This document shows, piece after piece, positions 14,087-14,248 of a DNA stretch of 14,248 bases; positions within the stretch are counted from its first letter, which is position 1; the number at the start of each line of letters is the position of its first letter. The stretch spans positions 1 to 14,248 of the forward strand of contig RXOA01000103.1 in NCBI GenBank assembly GCA_003979035.1. Reading direction: 5' to 3'. The position numbers and the translations under genes are program-made. Under the pieces are notes generated by a model, which was given only the letters and a program-made list of their open reading frames with translations, had not been told where the DNA came from and did no database searches. Source of the DNA: Candidatus Bipolaricaulota bacterium (lineage in GTDB: Bacteria; Bipolaricaulota; Bipolaricaulia; UBA7950; UBA9294).

Positions 14087-14115
14087 ATTATAGGAACCCC
14101 GTTGACCGATCACCA
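14087..14115 (-). promoter_or_regulatory. Promoter placed for a leaderless nadE mRNA
   Basis: Perfect TATAAT (14092-14087) on the minus strand ends six bases before the nadE ATG, so the expected start of transcription is the A of ATG. A weak TGGTGA (14115-14110) lies 17 bp upstream. No Shine-Dalgarno sequence is present in between. Confidence 0.55.
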
Positions 14116-14120
14116 CCGAG

Positions 14121-14248
14121 GAGACGACGGATGGCTAGTGCGCCATCCGATGAGACGACGGATGGCTAGTGTGCCATCCGATGAGACGACGGATGGCTAG
14201 TGCGCCATCCGATGAGACGACGGATGGCTAGTGCGCCATCCGATGAGA
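14121..14248. repeat. Tandem 31-bp palindromic repeat array, cut by the window edge
   Basis: Four complete 31-base units in direct tandem (14121-14151, 14152-14182, 14183-14213, 14214-14244) and the first four bases of a fifth. Each unit contains the inverted pair CGGATGGC and GCCATCCG with a six-base loop. The only difference among units is C to T at 14172, in the loop, leaving the stem intact. Units touch with no unique spacers, so this is not a CRISPR array. It sits upstream of nadE. Confidence 0.9.

Noticed and set aside
14121..14248. CRISPR array
   Set aside because: The 31-base units touch each other with no unique spacers between them, and no cas genes are present.

Overview
The window reads as chromosomal DNA of a free-living bacterium. 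It is fairly GC-rich by eye, densely coded, and free of insertion sequences, integrases or phage structural genes. Bacterial marks are sigma-70-type promoters, Shine-Dalgarno sites, YidD and a CIRCE-type heat-shock operator. The phosphate-binding protein has an ordinary signal peptide with no lipobox, which fits a diderm cell. A single-chain glycyl-tRNA synthetase, an AbrB-PhoU fusion of the kind common in archaea, and an MTH1-like Nudix enzyme together suggest a deep-branching lineage. Bipolaricaulota is a guess, not shown by the sequence.

Layout. 1-67: edge of a possible gene with a zinc-finger-like start (minus). 88-2173 (minus): glycyl-tRNA synthetase and an MTH1-like Nudix hydrolase; the synthetase promoter lies across the Nudix stop codon. 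2342-3370 (plus): AbrB-PhoU phosphate regulator, ending tail-to-tail in pstB with a shared CTAG. 3367-7149 (minus): the phosphate ABC importer, transcribed pstS-pstC-pstA-pstB. It has one promoter before pstS and a second before pstC, and a hairpin in the pstS-pstC gap. 7378-8486 (minus): dCTP deaminase, coupled by an ATGA overlap to a diverged ThyX-like protein. 8618-10206 (plus): a 41-residue one-helix protein coupled by a TTGA overlap to a sodium/solute symporter. 10269-11435 (plus): M20-family amidohydrolase. 11570-11779 (minus): yidD. 11891-12346 (plus): Hsp20 under a near-consensus promoter and a CIRCE-like operator, followed by a strong terminator. 12431-14080 (minus): glutamine-dependent NAD synthetase with a promoter placed for a leaderless mRNA. 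14121-14248: tandem 31-bp palindromic repeats running off the edge.

How the genes work together. The PhoU-type protein beside pstSCAB makes a phosphate uptake and sensing module. dCTP deaminase with the ThyX-like protein points to pyrimidine deoxynucleotide metabolism. The small membrane protein, symporter and amidohydrolase look like an uptake-and-hydrolysis cassette for an acylated or amidated organic compound. The rest are housekeeping or stress genes. The least ordinary items are the ThyX-like protein without the RHR signature, the small membrane protein coupled to the symporter, the CIRCE variant with compensating changes, the possible leaderless nadE and the edge repeat array. No complete new defence or mobile system was found.
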